From positions 186,001-250,000 of the forward strand of contig SADC01001177.1 in NCBI GenBank assembly GCA_004194705.1: a DNA stretch of 64,000 bases, written 5' to 3'. This stretch comes from Ditylenchus dipsaci. Its lineage: Eukaryota > Nematoda > Chromadorea > Rhabditida > Anguinidae. Every line of letters begins with the position of its first letter. Positions within the stretch are counted from its first letter, which is position 1. The notes beneath the pieces are model-generated. The model saw only the letters and a program-made list of their open reading frames with translations. It had not been told where the DNA came from and ran no database searches. Below, in pieces: positions 63,170 to 64,000 of the stretch. The position numbers and the translations under genes are program-made.

Positions 63170-63306
63170 GCCTAAGCCCGAATAAGTACTACAAAGAGTT
63201 GAACCAGCCACCCAACTTAACCAAGTGCCTCTCCAATTTGCAACCAAACTCAATTACAGCTTGTCGAGCAACGACCTGTTACCCCTTCCATCAGCTATTT
63301 CCCTAA
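63170..63306 (+). CDS. Possible terminal exon, unidentified gene
   Basis: A good acceptor (TCTTATTCTATTTTTCAG) precedes a frame reading GLSPNKYYKELNQPPNLTK, then four cysteines (TKC, TAC, TTC and following), ending TAA at 63304. Composition suggests a Cys-containing secreted tail. Upstream exons were not found. Confidence 0.25.
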
Positions 63307-64000
63307 TTATTCCAAGCTGAAGTTATGCAAATCATTGCAGAAAAAGTTTTAAAATCTACTTAACCTTAAGAATTCGCCATATTTCAAGAATTCAAAATTC
63401 AATATGTCTTGAACAACTTTTGATCAAAAGTAGTCTAATTAAAAATTTAAAAATTTATTTTTGGTTAGGATCTTTTTGACTAGCTTTAGTAGACAATAAC
63501 AATTATTTTGAGAAGGTTCTCAAATTTGCTTAGACCCAACTTTTTGTGTGCATTGGAGTGCTGTTTTGCAAGGCGAAATGCACATACACATTTGACTAAC
63601 ACTCTTAACGCCTTATTAGGCCAATATTCCACTCTACAACTAACTTAGGCTTAGTCCCTAAATTTTCCTTTCTTTGAATAATAGAAAAAACCTTAGGTTT
63701 GTTATGGTGGTCTTTATTTATGATGCTTGCTCTAATGAGTGTTTGCAATAGAATCTTATTCGAATTTTTCGTAGTATTTACTAATTACACTCTTTAGAAA
63801 TATTGAAATTATTTAAAATGTACAAATTCCTAATATCAAAGCAAATATAAATGACATTATTTTTTCTTTTTTCTAGTTTATGTATTCATATACAGGGCGG
63901 ACCTTTATTTTGAAAAGATTTCATATGCCTATAACTTTTTAATTTTCAACTCCAATGATACTTTAAATAGCCCATTTGAAAGCCCTATGTCTTCCGTTCT
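63307..64000. other. No gene recognised
   Basis: AT-rich sequence. CAGGGCGGACC near 63894 may start a mariner-like MITE that continues past the window. Confidence 0.35.

Overview
The window is nuclear DNA of an intron-rich, AT-rich invertebrate animal. Metazoan genes are split into many small exons (down to 13 and 16 nt), most introns are about 45-80 nt, and the rest is crowded with DNA transposons, foldback elements and one non-LTR retrotransposon. LIN37 (DREAM/MuvB), RBX2, UPF3 and choline-phosphate cytidylyltransferase argue for an animal. I could not identify the species.

Genes, left to right: an LC8-like dynein light chain fragment (+, about 1.94-2.25 kb); RBX2/RNF7 (-, 3.7-5.2 kb), head-to-head with a very-long-chain 3-hydroxyacyl-CoA dehydratase (+, 5.5-9.6 kb, with a 3 kb transposon-filled intron); UPF3 (-, 10.5-13.4 kb); choline-phosphate cytidylyltransferase (-, 14.3-18.1 kb, 16 exons), head-to-head with LIN37 (+, 18.4-19.9 kb); and a NADAR-domain gene (-, 39.3-42.4 kb). 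Weaker coding signals lie near 20.1, 22.5, 53.3 and 63.2 kb. These are ordinary unlinked animal genes. I see no pathway shared between them apart from the two divergent pairs, which may share promoters.

From 25.05 to 40.98 kb there is a tandem array of about 3.59 kb units. Each unit joins the last four exons of the NADAR gene to a 5'-truncated, frameshifted reverse transcriptase relic. From 43.81 to 49.02 kb a 5.2 kb transposon with an 8 bp target duplication carries three successive tandem arrays (39 bp, about 160 bp and 705 bp units). The remainder (49-64 kb) is mostly pogo-like, mariner and hAT-like elements, several nested in one another with legible target-site duplications.

A caution on sequence quality: at least five otherwise clean genes need one missing base, usually in a homopolymer, to keep frame. 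This points to consensus errors more than to pseudogenes. My exon maps assume this where stated. Gene calls rest on hand translation and recognised motifs; no database search was run.
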